A DNA stretch of 64,000 nt from Planctomicrobium piriforme. Its GTDB lineage: Bacteria; Planctomycetota; Planctomycetia; Planctomycetales; Planctomycetaceae. Below the pieces are notes generated by a model that saw only the letters and a list, made by a program, of their open reading frames with translations, made no database searches and was not told the DNA's origin. The position numbers were made by a program, and so were the translations under genes. Positions within the stretch are counted from its first letter, which is position 1. Each line of letters begins with the position of its first letter. Below, one piece after another: positions 27,370 to 37,289 of the stretch. The stretch covers positions 17,462-81,461 of the forward strand of contig CAMATH010000016.1 in NCBI GenBank assembly GCA_945860955.1, read 5' to 3'.

Positions 27370-29670
27370 ATGAATCGCGACAATCCCGCCTCCCGACAAC
27401 TGCTGGGACTGACCGCTGGGTACTTCTTGCTCCCGCTGCTGGGTCATCTCTGCCTCCATCCGACACTCGGCATCCCGGCGTTCTTCGACGGCGACGCGCG
27501 CCGGCCGATCTGGGTCGGGCTCCTGGGGGCGATTCTCGTTGGCGTCGCCTGTCTCGCCTTGTTACGGTCCGCCCGCGTGGTGCTGGCGGCCGCGCTGCTG
27601 GTGATGGCGTTCGTCACGCAGTATTACGTCGTCGTTGCTTCTGACGATGGCCGCAACACAAAGACCCCCATGGCAATCACCTTGCAGGACTCGAATGGAT
27701 TGGGCGACGTTCAGGTACTCTGCAACGGCGTGTCGCTGGGGACGCTTCCTGTTTCTCTCTGGGAATCTGACTTTCGCGCTCAAGTTCCTGAATGGACGAT
27801 TCCCCCCGATCAACCGTTTGCCGGGGTCCAAATGAACGGTAACGGGCAGCCGTGGTACCATATGAACACTCTATTTTTCTGGACGCCGATCGCCCCGTCC
27901 AGCGATTGGCGCAAGTGGCCCCCGGAGACTTACAGTTGGACTCACAATGGCGACGCCGAATTCATGGCCAAGATGGCCGAATCGCGCTATTGGTGGCACT
28001 TTGAAACAGATGGTTTCGTGGGACTGAAAGCCCTGGGGGGACTGGGAGGGGGAGGCGGAGGGGGATTGGTTGTACAGGAAGTGAGCCATTCCGTAAGCGG
28101 CATCCAGTTCCCGGCGGTTCCCAAAGTCGTCGAGCTGCTGCTGGAGGGAATTCGGGAATCGGACTATCGGCCGGCTCCCGAATGGATCGCGTACGTGGCG
28201 CGGCATCGCGACCTGTTGTTTCGCGAGTTGTGCGACGCGGCGAGGGAAGACCGTCGACTGGAACCGGCGCTCGACGCCGTCACCCGGGCCGTATACGAGA
28301 TTCCAAATGAACCGACCGCCGAAGAAGCGCAAAGGGTTCTCACCCGAATTCTCGACGACGTGGAAACCTTGCGGGTGATCACAACTCCGTCCATCGAAAC
28401 CCGCGCGATTCCCCTGGTCGCTCCATTGGTCGACGATCAGGTCTATCGCGAGTTTCGACGGTGTTATCCCAAGTTGCTGGCCCCCACGTCCCATGGACGT
28501 TCGTCTTCATCGAGTTGGGAGTCGCTGCGGGGTTCGGGCGAATACGTTCGCGGGCTGGCGGTCCTCCGAGCGCTGGCGCATGTCGATCCGGACCCGGTCT
28601 TCAACGAATTGGTGACGCTGTGCGCCCGGTGGAAACTGGAATCACACGAGGGACTCGAATTGCTGGCGATTCTGCCCCGGTCCGGTCGACCGGAAGCACG
28701 TGCGCTGCTGAATCGGATCGGTTTGGATTCGGAACAGACTTTCAACCCGTCTCATCATAGCGCTGAAGCCAACGTCGAACGGATCCTTCACGCGTTTGAA
28801 TCGGTGGAGTCTCCCGCGATTCATCAGTCGCTGCGGAAATGGCTGACTCGAAAGCATCCCGATCTGACGAGCAACCCGCCCAAGTTTCAGGCGTTGTCGC
28901 GGTATGTCGAACACAGGGCCAGACTGGAGGGTTCACTCGACGACATCGCTGGCTGGATTCACTCGATCGACGTCAAGATTCCCGAAAACCAGGCCCGACT
29001 GCTGTTGCTCGCTCCCGTGGCGCAGACGCGTGACTGGCTGGCCGAACTCGAGCCGCGACTGGACCTGAACGATCGCGTGAGTCTGCTGAGCCACCTGACG
29101 CGACACCCGTGCGCCGAGGCGGACCAATTGATGCTGCGCTGCATCGCCTGGCTGACGAAGGCCTCTCCTTCAACCAGCTACCAGGTCGCCCATCGAGCCC
29201 CGCTGCTAATCGACACCCCCGCGATTCGCGAATACCTGTCGCGGCAGGCGAAAGGTGAAGACCGACGTTGGGCTGACGCGTTCACCGACCCGGGCGATGC
29301 GCCGCTGCCGCACCTCGACTGGCTGGTTCCGACGTTCGCCCAATGGACCGATGTGTCGCAACGCAAAGTCGCCAGCCGCCTGCTCCCCAATATCGGCACG
29401 CCGGCAGCGAAAGCGCTCTTGGCCGAGTGGGTGCGCGATCCGAACCCCGAACTGGCGGACTACGTCGATACACTGGTCAGGATGTGGGAGGTAAAGGAAG
29501 CCCGCCGCAACCGCCGCCATGAGCAGCTCGCCGACCTGTTCGCGGGGAAGATCTCACCGCAGGATCTGCTGAAGTTGCCCGCGCTCCACTGGCGGGACGG
29601 AGCGTATGTGATGGACGTTTCCGAGGAATCTGGTTCGAAACCGGCACCCGGGGGAACCGGCTGTCGATGA
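27370..29670 (+). CDS. large membrane-anchored protein of the GntR-ABC operon, function unknown
   Basis: A 766-residue protein starting at the ATG at 27370. The N-terminus has three hydrophobic segments (about 12-30, 45-67, 70-90); the rest is soluble. A glycine-rich turn (GGLGGGGGGGL, about residue 225) separates an ordered beta-like part from a long helical part. The helices near the C-terminus (AAKALLAEWVRDPNPELADY) resemble HEAT repeats. It starts 14 bases after the permease stop, so it is probably the fourth member of the operon and could act as a periplasmic or cytoplasmic partner of the transporter. No enzyme motif is visible. Confidence 0.7.
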   Translation: MNRDNPASRQLLGLTAGYFLLPLLGHLCLHPTLGIPAFFDGDARRPIWVGLLGAILVGVACLALLRSARVVLAAALLVMAFVTQYYVVVASDDGRNTKTPMAITLQDSNGLGDVQVLCNGVSLGTLPVSLWESDFRAQVPEWTIPPDQPFAGVQMNGNGQPWYHMNTLFFWTPIAPSSDWRKWPPETYSWTHNGDAEFMAKMAESRYWWHFETDGFVGLKALGGLGGGGGGGLVVQEVSHSVSGIQFPAVPKVVELLLEGIRESDYRPAPEWIAYVARHRDLLFRELCDAAREDRRLEPALDAVTRAVYEIPNEPTAEEAQRVLTRILDDVETLRVITTPSIETRAIPLVAPLVDDQVYREFRRCYPKLLAPTSHGRSSSSSWESLRGSGEYVRGLAVLRALAHVDPDPVFNELVTLCARWKLESHEGLELLAILPRSGRPEARALLNRIGLDSEQTFNPSHHSAEANVERILHAFESVESPAIHQSLRKWLTRKHPDLTSNPPKFQALSRYVEHRARLEGSLDDIAGWIHSIDVKIPENQARLLLLAPVAQTRDWLAELEPRLDLNDRVSLLSHLTRHPCAEADQLMLRCIAWLTKASPSTSYQVAHRAPLLIDTPAIREYLSRQAKGEDRRWADAFTDPGDAPLPHLDWLVPTFAQWTDVSQRKVASRLLPNIGTPAAKALLAEWVRDPNPELADYVDTLVRMWEVKEARRNRRHEQLADLFAGKISPQDLLKLPALHWRDGAYVMDVSEESGSKPAPGGTGCR

Positions 29671-29683
29671 CGCACCGTGAAAG

Positions 29684-29779
29684 TTGGGGCGCAATCGACG
29701 TTGCGGGAGGGCGAACGTCCTCGTGAGCCGCCAGTGTGCGAACAACCGCCAAACACCGCCTGCTGGGCAGCGCTCGGCA
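29684..29779 (+). repeat. GEAPAEP-type dispersed repeat, copy 2
   Basis: Starts GTTGGGGCGCAATCGACG, contains GCGGGAGGGCGAACGTCCTC and ends in CAGCGCTCGGC. It is directly repeated at 30066-30160. Confidence 0.75.
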
Positions 29780-29902
29780 TCCAACTGAACCATGTTGTCG
29801 AATTGGAATCGATGTCGTGGACACCCCAAACACGCGTTTGGACCAGCGAGAATCCAGCGGTGGCTTCCAAGGGAACGTGGGTCGATGGCTGCCCGGAGAA
29901 CG

Positions 29903-29960
29903 TCGTATTGCGCTCGAAAGCACACTGGCGGCTCAGCAGGAGCTTCGCCCTCCCGGTTCA
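29903..29960 (-). repeat. GEAPAEP-type dispersed repeat, copy 3 (inverted)
   Basis: Reverse-complement copy with CACACTGGCGGCTCAGCAGG followed by AGCTTCGCCCTCCCGG, lying between the two direct copies. The pair could form a large hairpin with either neighbour. Confidence 0.7.
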
Positions 29961-30065
29961 TCCATGGATTTCATTTGCGCTGTATGCCGGAGGTGCGCGA
30001 CCGTCTCATTGCCGGCACGCGACACCGCGCGACGCCCAATAGACAATCGCCGGACAAACCACGTG

Positions 30066-30160
30066 GTTGGGGCGCAATCGACGTCGCGGGAGGGCGAACG
30101 TCCTCGCGAGCCGCCAGTGTGCGATCACCTGCCGGACACCATTCGCGGGGCAGCGCTCGG
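30066..30160 (+). repeat. GEAPAEP-type dispersed repeat, copy 4
   Basis: Direct repeat of the copy at 29684-29779; the core GGGAGGGCGAACGTCCTCG is identical. Confidence 0.75.
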
Positions 30161-30527
30161 CCCGCCGTTTGCCGAGGAATGAACTGGGCGGACTGAAGAG
30201 CGTACGCGGCGTTGCATCGAGAGTGGCAGTTCGCCCGTAAGAACTGTCAAGTCGTTTGCGAAGTGACGTCGCTGGCTTATCGAGGCGGACATCGTCATCA
30301 CCCGCCTCGTAGATTCAATCGGAGAGTCTCAACGGCGCTCAATGTCAGGTGACTCGCGACCCTCAGCCCAGAATGTCCAAGTCAACGACGATCAGGGTTT
30401 TCGCGCGGCGTTTGCAGCACTCCCACCCTCGTCCCACGCATTGGGAACAAGCCGCTTGAATCACCCCAGGTCATTCCCAACGCACGGCGTTATCCTATGA
30501 TCACGCTCGCCTCCTGGGACCAAGACC

Positions 30528-33500
30528 GTGACCGTCGTTGTCGTCGCCGAAAAACCGTCAGTCGCCCGCGATATCGCGGAGGTGTTGGGCGCGCGCACGC
30601 GGGGGCCGGGTCGGTTGCACGGCAATGGTTATGTGGTGACCTGGGCGATCGGGCATCTCGTCGGTTTGGCGCAGCCGCATCAAATTGACCCCGTGTGGAA
30701 AGCCTGGCGCGCCGAGTCGCTCCCCATGCTGCCAACGACCTGGCCCCTCACCGTGCTCGATTCCACACAGGAACAGTTCCGCGTGGTGAAGTCGCTGCTG
30801 AATGACCGCGCGGTGGAGTCCGTGATCTGCGCCACCGACGCCGGCCGGGAGGGAGAGTTGATTTTCCGCTTCATCTACGAAGCAGCCGGGTGCCGCAAGC
30901 CCGTCCGCCGATTGTGGATCTCTTCACTCACGACCGCCGCGATCGAAGCGGGGCTGCGGTCCCTGAAGCCCGGCAGTCACTACGATTCGCTGGCTGCCGC
31001 CGCCCGCGGCCGGGCGCAGGCCGACTGGCTGGTCGGCCTGAATCTGTCGCGTGCCTATTCGATCGCCCACGACGAGACCTTTTCGGTTGGCCGAGTGCAG
31101 ACACCCACGCTGGCGATGCTCGTCGAATGCGAGCAAGCGATTCGCGCGTTCGTTCCCGAGAAGTACTTCGAAGTCGTCGGCACCTTCGGTACCGCGCCCT
31201 ACAAGGGGACGTGGTTCAAGTTGGGTTCGGCCCCCTCCAGCGAGTCCAGTCGGCTCCCGCCCGATGGGCTACTGGCCCAAACCATCGTCGACCGTGTCAA
31301 GCGAGCCGGGACGGGGGTGATTGAGTCGATCACTCAAGAACAGCGGAGGATGCCGCCGCCGCTCTTGTATGACCTCACCGAGTTGCAGCGGCACGCCAAC
31401 CGTCTGTGGGGATTCAGCGCGCAGCGCACTCTCGAACTCGCGCAAAGCCTGTACGAATCCAAGAAGCTCATCAGCTATCCCCGCACCGACAGCCGGCATC
31501 TGTCGACGGACGTCGCCGCCACCTTGCCAGAAGTCGTGCGGACGATACAGGGGGGCTACAAAGCGCAGATCGCCGCAGGGACGGGGACCCGCGCGCTGGG
31601 CCGGCGGTTTGTCGACGATGCGAACGTGGGGGATCACCACGCGATCATCCCGACGACCACCGACCCGACGCAGGTTTCGCTCGACGGCGATGAGCGGCGG
31701 CTGTATGACCTGATCTGCCGGCGACTGCTGATGGCGTGGCACCAGGACCATGTCTGGGCGGTGACCACCATCATCACGGCGGTGGAGTCGCGGGAACCGG
31801 TCGCTGCCGAGGTGAGACCCATTGCCGAGGTGACACCCACAGTTCCGGCCGACTCCGTAACCATTGACCGGTTCCACTCCGCCGGCTCGGCGGTGGTCGA
31901 GCCGGGCTGGAAAGTGCTGGACGTTCCCGCGCGCAAAAAGAACGCCGAAGCCGAAGAGCAGGTACTCCCGGCCGGCCTCGCCAGAAACGCGCCGCAGCCG
32001 GTGCGCGACGTGGTCATGGTGGAAAAGCAGACCCGCCCTCCCAAGCGGTTCAACGACGCGACGCTGTTGACCGCGATGGAAACGGCGGGGAAGTCGCTGG
32101 AAGACAAAGAGCTTTCGCGGGCGATGAAAGACTGCGGATTGGGGACGCCCGCCACCCGCGCGGCGATCATCGAAATTCTCATCACGCGGGAATATGTCAT
32201 CCGTGACGGCAAGGCGCTGCAGGCCACAGACAAAGGCATTCGGTTGATCGACGCGGTCCATCCCGCTGTCAAGAGCCCGGCGATGACCGGTCAATGGGAA
32301 GCCCGCCTGCACGCGATCCACCGGGGCGAGTCGCCGTTGTCGCCATTCATGACCGAGATCGAGACGTATGTGCGCGACGTGGTCGCGACCGTGCTGGCGG
32401 GACCGCGCGCGACACCTGCCGCCCGGTCGTTCGGCGATGAACCCGCGCCGGCGCGGAAGCTGGCTGACAGTCCTGCTGCGGCTGGGAGCACTTCTCCGGC
32501 TGGCAGCACGGCACCCGTCGACAGCACTGTTCCTGCTGGCAGCTCCGCTCCCTCCGGCAGCCCGGTTCCGTCTCGCCCGCCGTTGTCGCGCGATCTCAAC
32601 GAACTGCTCAAAGGCACGTTCGGGCATTCCGGTTTTCGCCCGCATCAGGAAGCGGTCTGCGGCGCGGCTCGCGACGGCGAAGATGTGTTGCTGGTGATGC
32701 CGACCGGGGCGGGCAAGTCGCTCTGCTATCAGCTTCCGGGGCTCGCGCGGGGCGGAACGACGCTGGTGGTCAGCCCGCTCATCGCCTTGATGGAAGATCA
32801 GGTTGCCAAACTGAAGGCGTTGGGACTAAGGGCGGAGCGGATCCATTCGGGTCGGTCGCGCGTCGAATCGCGGACCGTTTGTACCGACTATCTCGCGGGA
32901 GGCCTCGACTTTCTGTTCATCGCCCCCGAGCGGCTGGGGGTACCGGGCTTCCCCGAGTTCCTCGCACGTTACAAGCCTTCGCTGATCGCCATCGACGAGG
33001 CACATTGCATTTCTCAGTGGGGGCACGACTTTCGCCCCGACTACCGCATGCTGGGGCAACGGCTTCCGTCGCTCCGCCCGGCCCCCGTCATTGCGCTGAC
33101 CGCGACCGCCACCCCCACCGTGCAACGCGACATCATCGCCCAGCTTGACCTGAAGCCCCGCAGGCGTTTCATCCATGGCTTTCGGCGAATCAACCTGGCG
33201 ATCGAGGTCGTGGAGATTCCACGCCCAGACCGCATGGAGGTGATTGGGGAATTGTTGGAGGATCCCTCTCACCGGCCGGCGATCGTCTATGCGCCGTCCC
33301 GCAGAGATGCCGACGAACTCGCCCGCCAGCTCGCCGCGCAGATGCCCGCGGCCGCTTATCACGCAGGCATGCCTGCGGCGAATCGTGACCGTGTGCAGGG
33401 CCGGTTTCTGGACGGCGAGGTGGAGGTGATGGTCGCGACGGTCGCGTTTGGGATGGGGATTGACAAGTCCAACGTGCGGACGGTCGCGCACCTCGCGCTG

Positions 33501-34670
33501 CCGCCAACGCTCGAGGGGTACTACCAGGAAATTGGCCGCGCCGGCCGCGACGGTTTGCCAGCCCGCGCGATCCTGCTGCACTCGTTCGTTGACCGCAAGA
33601 CCAACGAATTCTTCCATCAGAAGAACTATCCCCCTGCGAGTGAGCTGCATGAAATCTACAAACGGCTGACTGCGGTCCCGCAGCCCAAATACGCCGTAAT
33701 GGCTCGCACCCAGATGGACGAAGACCTGTTTGAGCGCGCGCTGGAGAAACTCTGGGTACACGGCGGCGCGTATGTCGACGCCGACGAACAGCTCGTGCGG
33801 GGAGACAAATCCTGGAAAGCGTCCTACGAAGTGCAGGTCGCGCACCGGCTCTTGCAATTGGAGCAGATGGAGAAATTCGCGCAGTCGCACGATTGCCGGA
33901 TGACGCACCTCGTCCGGCACTTCGGCGATGAAGACGACCCTGGGACACCGTGTGGTCTGTGTGACAATTGCAACGGTGCCGGCGGCGTCGCGCAGGCGGT
34001 TCGCTCCCCGACAAAAGGTGAAACCGCCATCATGCTTGCGACGCTCGCGTCACTGGCGAATCGTCCCGACCAGTCGGTCGGCACGTTGCATCGCAACGAG
34101 GGGGCCGGGCTGGCGCGTCATGAGTATGAAACGCTCGTTTCCGCGCTGCTTCGTGGGGGAATGGTCAGCAGCCGACCGGACGTTTTTGAAAAGGATGGCA
34201 AATCGATTCCGTTCCATCGGCTTTCGTTGACACGCCTGGGGAGGAGTGCGAACGACCGGGCGATCGCCGCGTTGCAGGTGCCGGCGAAGAGAACGCCCCA
34301 GGCTCAATCGACCCGCTCTCGTGGCAAGACGAGCGCGGGGGCCAGATCGAAGCCGGGCGCGAAACCCGGATCGCGTTTTCGAAACGACACCGGGCAGAAG
34401 AGCCGGCGGCAGACGGGTCAGACCCCAGCGAACCGGGGGCCGGCCACCGGGGGGGCGTCCGCGCTCGACGCGGCGCTGCGGGCCTGGCGCAAGAAGGAGG
34501 CGGCAAAGCGGAAAGTTCCCCCGTTCCGGATTCTGACTGACAAGGCGCTTTTGGGTATCGTTGAGTCCTGCCCGACGAGTGAAGCCGATCTGTTGGCCGT
34601 CGCGGGTGTGGGACCGACCCTGGTGGAAAAGCACGGAAAGAAGATTCTCAAGATTGTGCGGGAGTCTTGA
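30528..34670 (+). CDS. topoisomerase III-RecQ helicase fusion protein
   Basis: A single 1380-residue frame. Residues 1-625 are a complete type IA topoisomerase of the TopB type: Toprim motifs VVVAEKPS (E8) and DAGREGE (D104-E110), and the active-site tyrosine in LISYPRTDSRHL (Y317). A low-complexity A/S/P/G/T linker (about 640-685) follows. Residues 688-1180 are a RecQ helicase: Walker A MPTGAGKS (724-731), DEAH box (823-826), TATAT (motif III), motif VI EIGRAGRDG (1001-1009) and a C-terminal zinc site (CGLCDNC). An HRDC domain closes the protein (about 1310-1380). The usual TopB zinc-finger tail is absent. Eukaryotic Sgs1/BLM and Top3 do this job as a complex; here they are one chain, which would suit resolution of recombination or replication intermediates. 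The start ATG/GTG at 30528 precedes the Toprim motif directly. Confidence 0.92.
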   Translation: MTVVVVAEKPSVARDIAEVLGARTRGPGRLHGNGYVVTWAIGHLVGLAQPHQIDPVWKAWRAESLPMLPTTWPLTVLDSTQEQFRVVKSLLNDRAVESVICATDAGREGELIFRFIYEAAGCRKPVRRLWISSLTTAAIEAGLRSLKPGSHYDSLAAAARGRAQADWLVGLNLSRAYSIAHDETFSVGRVQTPTLAMLVECEQAIRAFVPEKYFEVVGTFGTAPYKGTWFKLGSAPSSESSRLPPDGLLAQTIVDRVKRAGTGVIESITQEQRRMPPPLLYDLTELQRHANRLWGFSAQRTLELAQSLYESKKLISYPRTDSRHLSTDVAATLPEVVRTIQGGYKAQIAAGTGTRALGRRFVDDANVGDHHAIIPTTTDPTQVSLDGDERRLYDLICRRLLMAWHQDHVWAVTTIITAVESREPVAAEVRPIAEVTPTVPADSVTIDRFHSAGSAVVEPGWKVLDVPARKKNAEAEEQVLPAGLARNAPQPVRDVVMVEKQTRPPKRFNDATLLTAMETAGKSLEDKELSRAMKDCGLGTPATRAAIIEILITREYVIRDGKALQATDKGIRLIDAVHPAVKSPAMTGQWEARLHAIHRGESPLSPFMTEIETYVRDVVATVLAGPRATPAARSFGDEPAPARKLADSPAAAGSTSPAGSTAPVDSTVPAGSSAPSGSPVPSRPPLSRDLNELLKGTFGHSGFRPHQEAVCGAARDGEDVLLVMPTGAGKSLCYQLPGLARGGTTLVVSPLIALMEDQVAKLKALGLRAERIHSGRSRVESRTVCTDYLAGGLDFLFIAPERLGVPGFPEFLARYKPSLIAIDEAHCISQWGHDFRPDYRMLGQRLPSLRPAPVIALTATATPTVQRDIIAQLDLKPRRRFIHGFRRINLAIEVVEIPRPDRMEVIGELLEDPSHRPAIVYAPSRRDADELARQLAAQMPAAAYHAGMPAANRDRVQGRFLDGEVEVMVATVAFGMGIDKSNVRTVAHLALPPTLEGYYQEIGRAGRDGLPARAILLHSFVDRKTNEFFHQKNYPPASELHEIYKRLTAVPQPKYAVMARTQMDEDLFERALEKLWVHGGAYVDADEQLVRGDKSWKASYEVQVAHRLLQLEQMEKFAQSHDCRMTHLVRHFGDEDDPGTPCGLCDNCNGAGGVAQAVRSPTKGETAIMLATLASLANRPDQSVGTLHRNEGAGLARHEYETLVSALLRGGMVSSRPDVFEKDGKSIPFHRLSLTRLGRSANDRAIAALQVPAKRTPQAQSTRSRGKTSAGARSKPGAKPGSRFRNDTGQKSRRQTGQTPANRGPATGGASALDAALRAWRKKEAAKRKVPPFRILTDKALLGIVESCPTSEADLLAVAGVGPTLVEKHGKKILKIVRES

Positions 34671-34839
34671 CTTGGTGTTGATCTTCGTGGTGATGCGAGT
34701 GTGGTCCCGGGCGAGAACCTCAATGGAGAGGTCCTGGAAATTGTATTCGTCGTGGCGACCGCGATCACGAATCTGTTTTATATATGCGGCAAGACCGTCG
34801 GGACTGAGGCTCTGCGCGGAGTCGTCCGCTGCCTGGCGA

Positions 34840-35124
34840 CATTCGACGTCCTTCCGGTCGATCATTCCGCCCTGCTCGACGCGAACGGGAAGGCCGGTAC
34901 TCACGCACCGCACCCAGATCATCCGACTGGCGCTCCAGGGAAAGTCGACCTCGGAAATCTGCCAGATCATGCACCATTCGCCAGAGGCCATCGCCAACTA
35001 CCTCTCGACCTTTACGCGCTGCGCCCAGCTTGCCCAAAAGAAGATCTCCCCCGAACAGATCGCCGTTCTTCTTCGCCGTGGACTGCGACTCATTCGCGCC
35101 TACCTCGACTCTCAGTCCTCGGGT
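34840..35124 (+). pseudogene. DUF1670-like C-terminal remnant
   Basis: One frame encodes LTHRTQIIRLALQGKSTSEI and then HHSPEAIANYLSTFTRCAQL, with a repeat of the same helix-turn-helix-like pattern after it. This matches the C-terminal part of DUF1670 proteins (TH-xxx-II-xL, a helix-turn-helix with AIxNYL, and a final xxLLxRGLRLIxxYL). The 5' part is not readable in the same frame, and there is no start codon with a ribosome site. I treat it as the decayed end of a mobile-associated gene. Similarity is by eye only. Confidence 0.4.
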
Positions 35125-35309
35125 TTTCCTGTTTTTGACCGTACCAGTCGGACCCATGTCTGGAAGTTAGGGCCTTGAGTTTTGTGTGCCGGCGTCGAAC
35201 CCAGGGCTCCGCCCCGGATCTGGGCTTCGCCCAGACACCGGGCTAGACCCTTGTCTATTGAGTCCACCCTCCGAGGCCAGTGATACTGGAACTCGGAAAC
35301 GGGCTTGTT

Positions 35310-35400
35310 CGACTGGAAACAGAAGTCCGAGTTGATTCAGTCTGTCCCCGGAGTCGGCAAGCACACTGCCGCCAAACTGATCGAGAAGCCCAAGGTCGTC
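35310..35400 (+). pseudogene. IS110-family transposase fragment
   Basis: A short frame reads SELIQSVPGVGKHTAAKLI, which resembles the helix-hairpin-helix segment (LLxSxPGIGxxTAxxLLAE) of the transposase_20 domain of IS110-type enzymes. Nothing before or after it continues the protein, so only about 30 codons survive. Confidence 0.4.
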
Positions 35401-35508
35401 ACAGTCGCGCGGATGCCCTTGAAAAAGAACACAGCCGCTGGGCTCGCTTGTCGCGCCGCCGATGGGGCGACGCTGTCTTGAATTGCTCAAGCGATTTCTT
35501 CGCGTATC

Positions 35509-35979
35509 CTATTCGGTCGGAGCGGACAGATCCGACTCCGACCGCAGCAGGTTGTATTTCCGCAGCTTTTTGTGCAGGGTGTTTCGGTCGATTCCCAGTC
35601 GGTCGGCGGCCCGGGTCTGCACCCGGTCACATTCTTCGAACGCATGTTGGATCACAATCTTCTCGACGTTCGAGAGGATGCGGTCGAACAAGTGACCGTG
35701 CGGCTCGGTTTCGTCCTGCATGCGGTTTCGAATCAGCGCGGTGATGAGTGCCTCGCTCGAGTCATGCTCACCATTGCGTTCCAGCCCGAGGAGCATCTCG
35801 ACCAGCAGTTGCGATTTCTCTTCGGGGAGCTGAGTTTCGATGCACAACGAACCCGGAATGGAACCTCGCCTCCGAAGGACAGTGTCGTCCACGATCGTGT
35901 CGATGTGCGGGGGAGCGACTCCCGCCGAGGGACTGTCGTGGGGGGTGTTGTCGACGATGAGCGTCACAAACTTCATCAT
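35509..35979 (-). CDS. Fis-type helix-turn-helix protein without an AAA+ domain
   Basis: A 156-residue protein starting at ATG 35979. The N-terminal 90 residues are acidic and unassigned. Residues about 98-146 form a Fis/NtrC-type DNA-binding domain (HLFDRILSNVEKIVIQHAFE, then TRAADRLGIDRNTLHKKLRK). NtrC-type activators carry this domain after an AAA+ sigma-54-activating module, which is missing here, so the protein can bind DNA but not drive sigma-54 open complexes itself. It is transcribed away from glnB, which has a sigma-54-like promoter, so a role in nitrogen control is an attractive but unproved idea. Confidence 0.75.
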   Translation of the reverse strand: MMKFVTLIVDNTPHDSPSAGVAPPHIDTIVDDTVLRRRGSIPGSLCIETQLPEEKSQLLVEMLLGLERNGEHDSSEALITALIRNRMQDETEPHGHLFDRILSNVEKIVIQHAFEECDRVQTRAADRLGIDRNTLHKKLRKYNLLRSESDLSAPTE

Positions 35980-36946
<967 letters not shown>

Positions 36947-36980
36947 CTTCGGCAGACGATTCGCGCACAGACAAACACAG

Positions 36981-37017
36981 CGGCCAAGTCTCCGTCACGG
37001 ATCGACGGTTGGCCGCA
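36981..37017 (+). terminator. possible glnB terminator hairpin
   Basis: GCGGCCAA and TTGGCCGC form an eight-base stem 34 bases after the glnB stop. There is no T-tract, so termination by this hairpin alone is uncertain. Confidence 0.35.
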
Positions 37018-37074
37018 GCGAGCGGAACGAGCCATGGAAGGCGGACGTTCCGCTTTCTTTGCGCATCCAGAACC

Positions 37075-37132
37075 CGAGCCGCGCCCGTCAGGAAGCGGTA
37101 TTCGATTTCCGCTTCCTGACGGGCGCGGCTCG
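37075..37132. repeat. palindromic dispersed repeat, copy 3
   Basis: The arms CGAGCCGCGCCCGTCAGGAA and its complement TTCCTGACGGGCGCGGCTCG pair perfectly, including GCGG next to the loop. It is the best preserved copy of the family and lies in the 343-bp spacer 36947-37289, where I see no gene. Confidence 0.9.
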
Positions 37133-37289
37133 GCGAAACCCCGGGCTTTCCGTCACGCGTTCCCTGGACGCCGTCGCTCTATTCGGGCAGGATGACACCT
37201 CACGCGGGGGAGCGTCGCGCAGGATCGTGAGTCGGAAATGTTCCGGACGCGCCCGCCGACCCGCAAGGCCTCCAACAGGAGTGTCCCCC

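Larger units (their letters stand above)
29671..30527. other. 857-bp intergenic repeat cluster
   Basis: No gene is supported. Between 29684 and 30160 there are two direct copies and one inverted copy of the GEAPAEP-type repeat. The 330 bases before the Top3-RecQ gene (30196-30527) show no recognised repeat, gene or clear promoter. Confidence 0.6.
34671..35508. other. intergenic graveyard after the Top3-RecQ gene
   Basis: This 838-bp stretch has no intact gene. It holds a DUF1670-like remnant (34840-35124), GC-rich small hairpins (GGGCTCCGCCCC and GGGCTTCGCCC near 35205-35240) and an IS110-like remnant (35310-35400). Confidence 0.55.

Noticed and set aside
29677..30182. Frames containing REGERPREPPV strings
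   Set aside because: They come from intergenic repeats; such strings arise by reading the repeat and not from selected proteins.
31269..32645. Minus-strand frame of 458 residues opposite the Top3 domain
   Set aside because: Antisense shadow; no start signal or motif.
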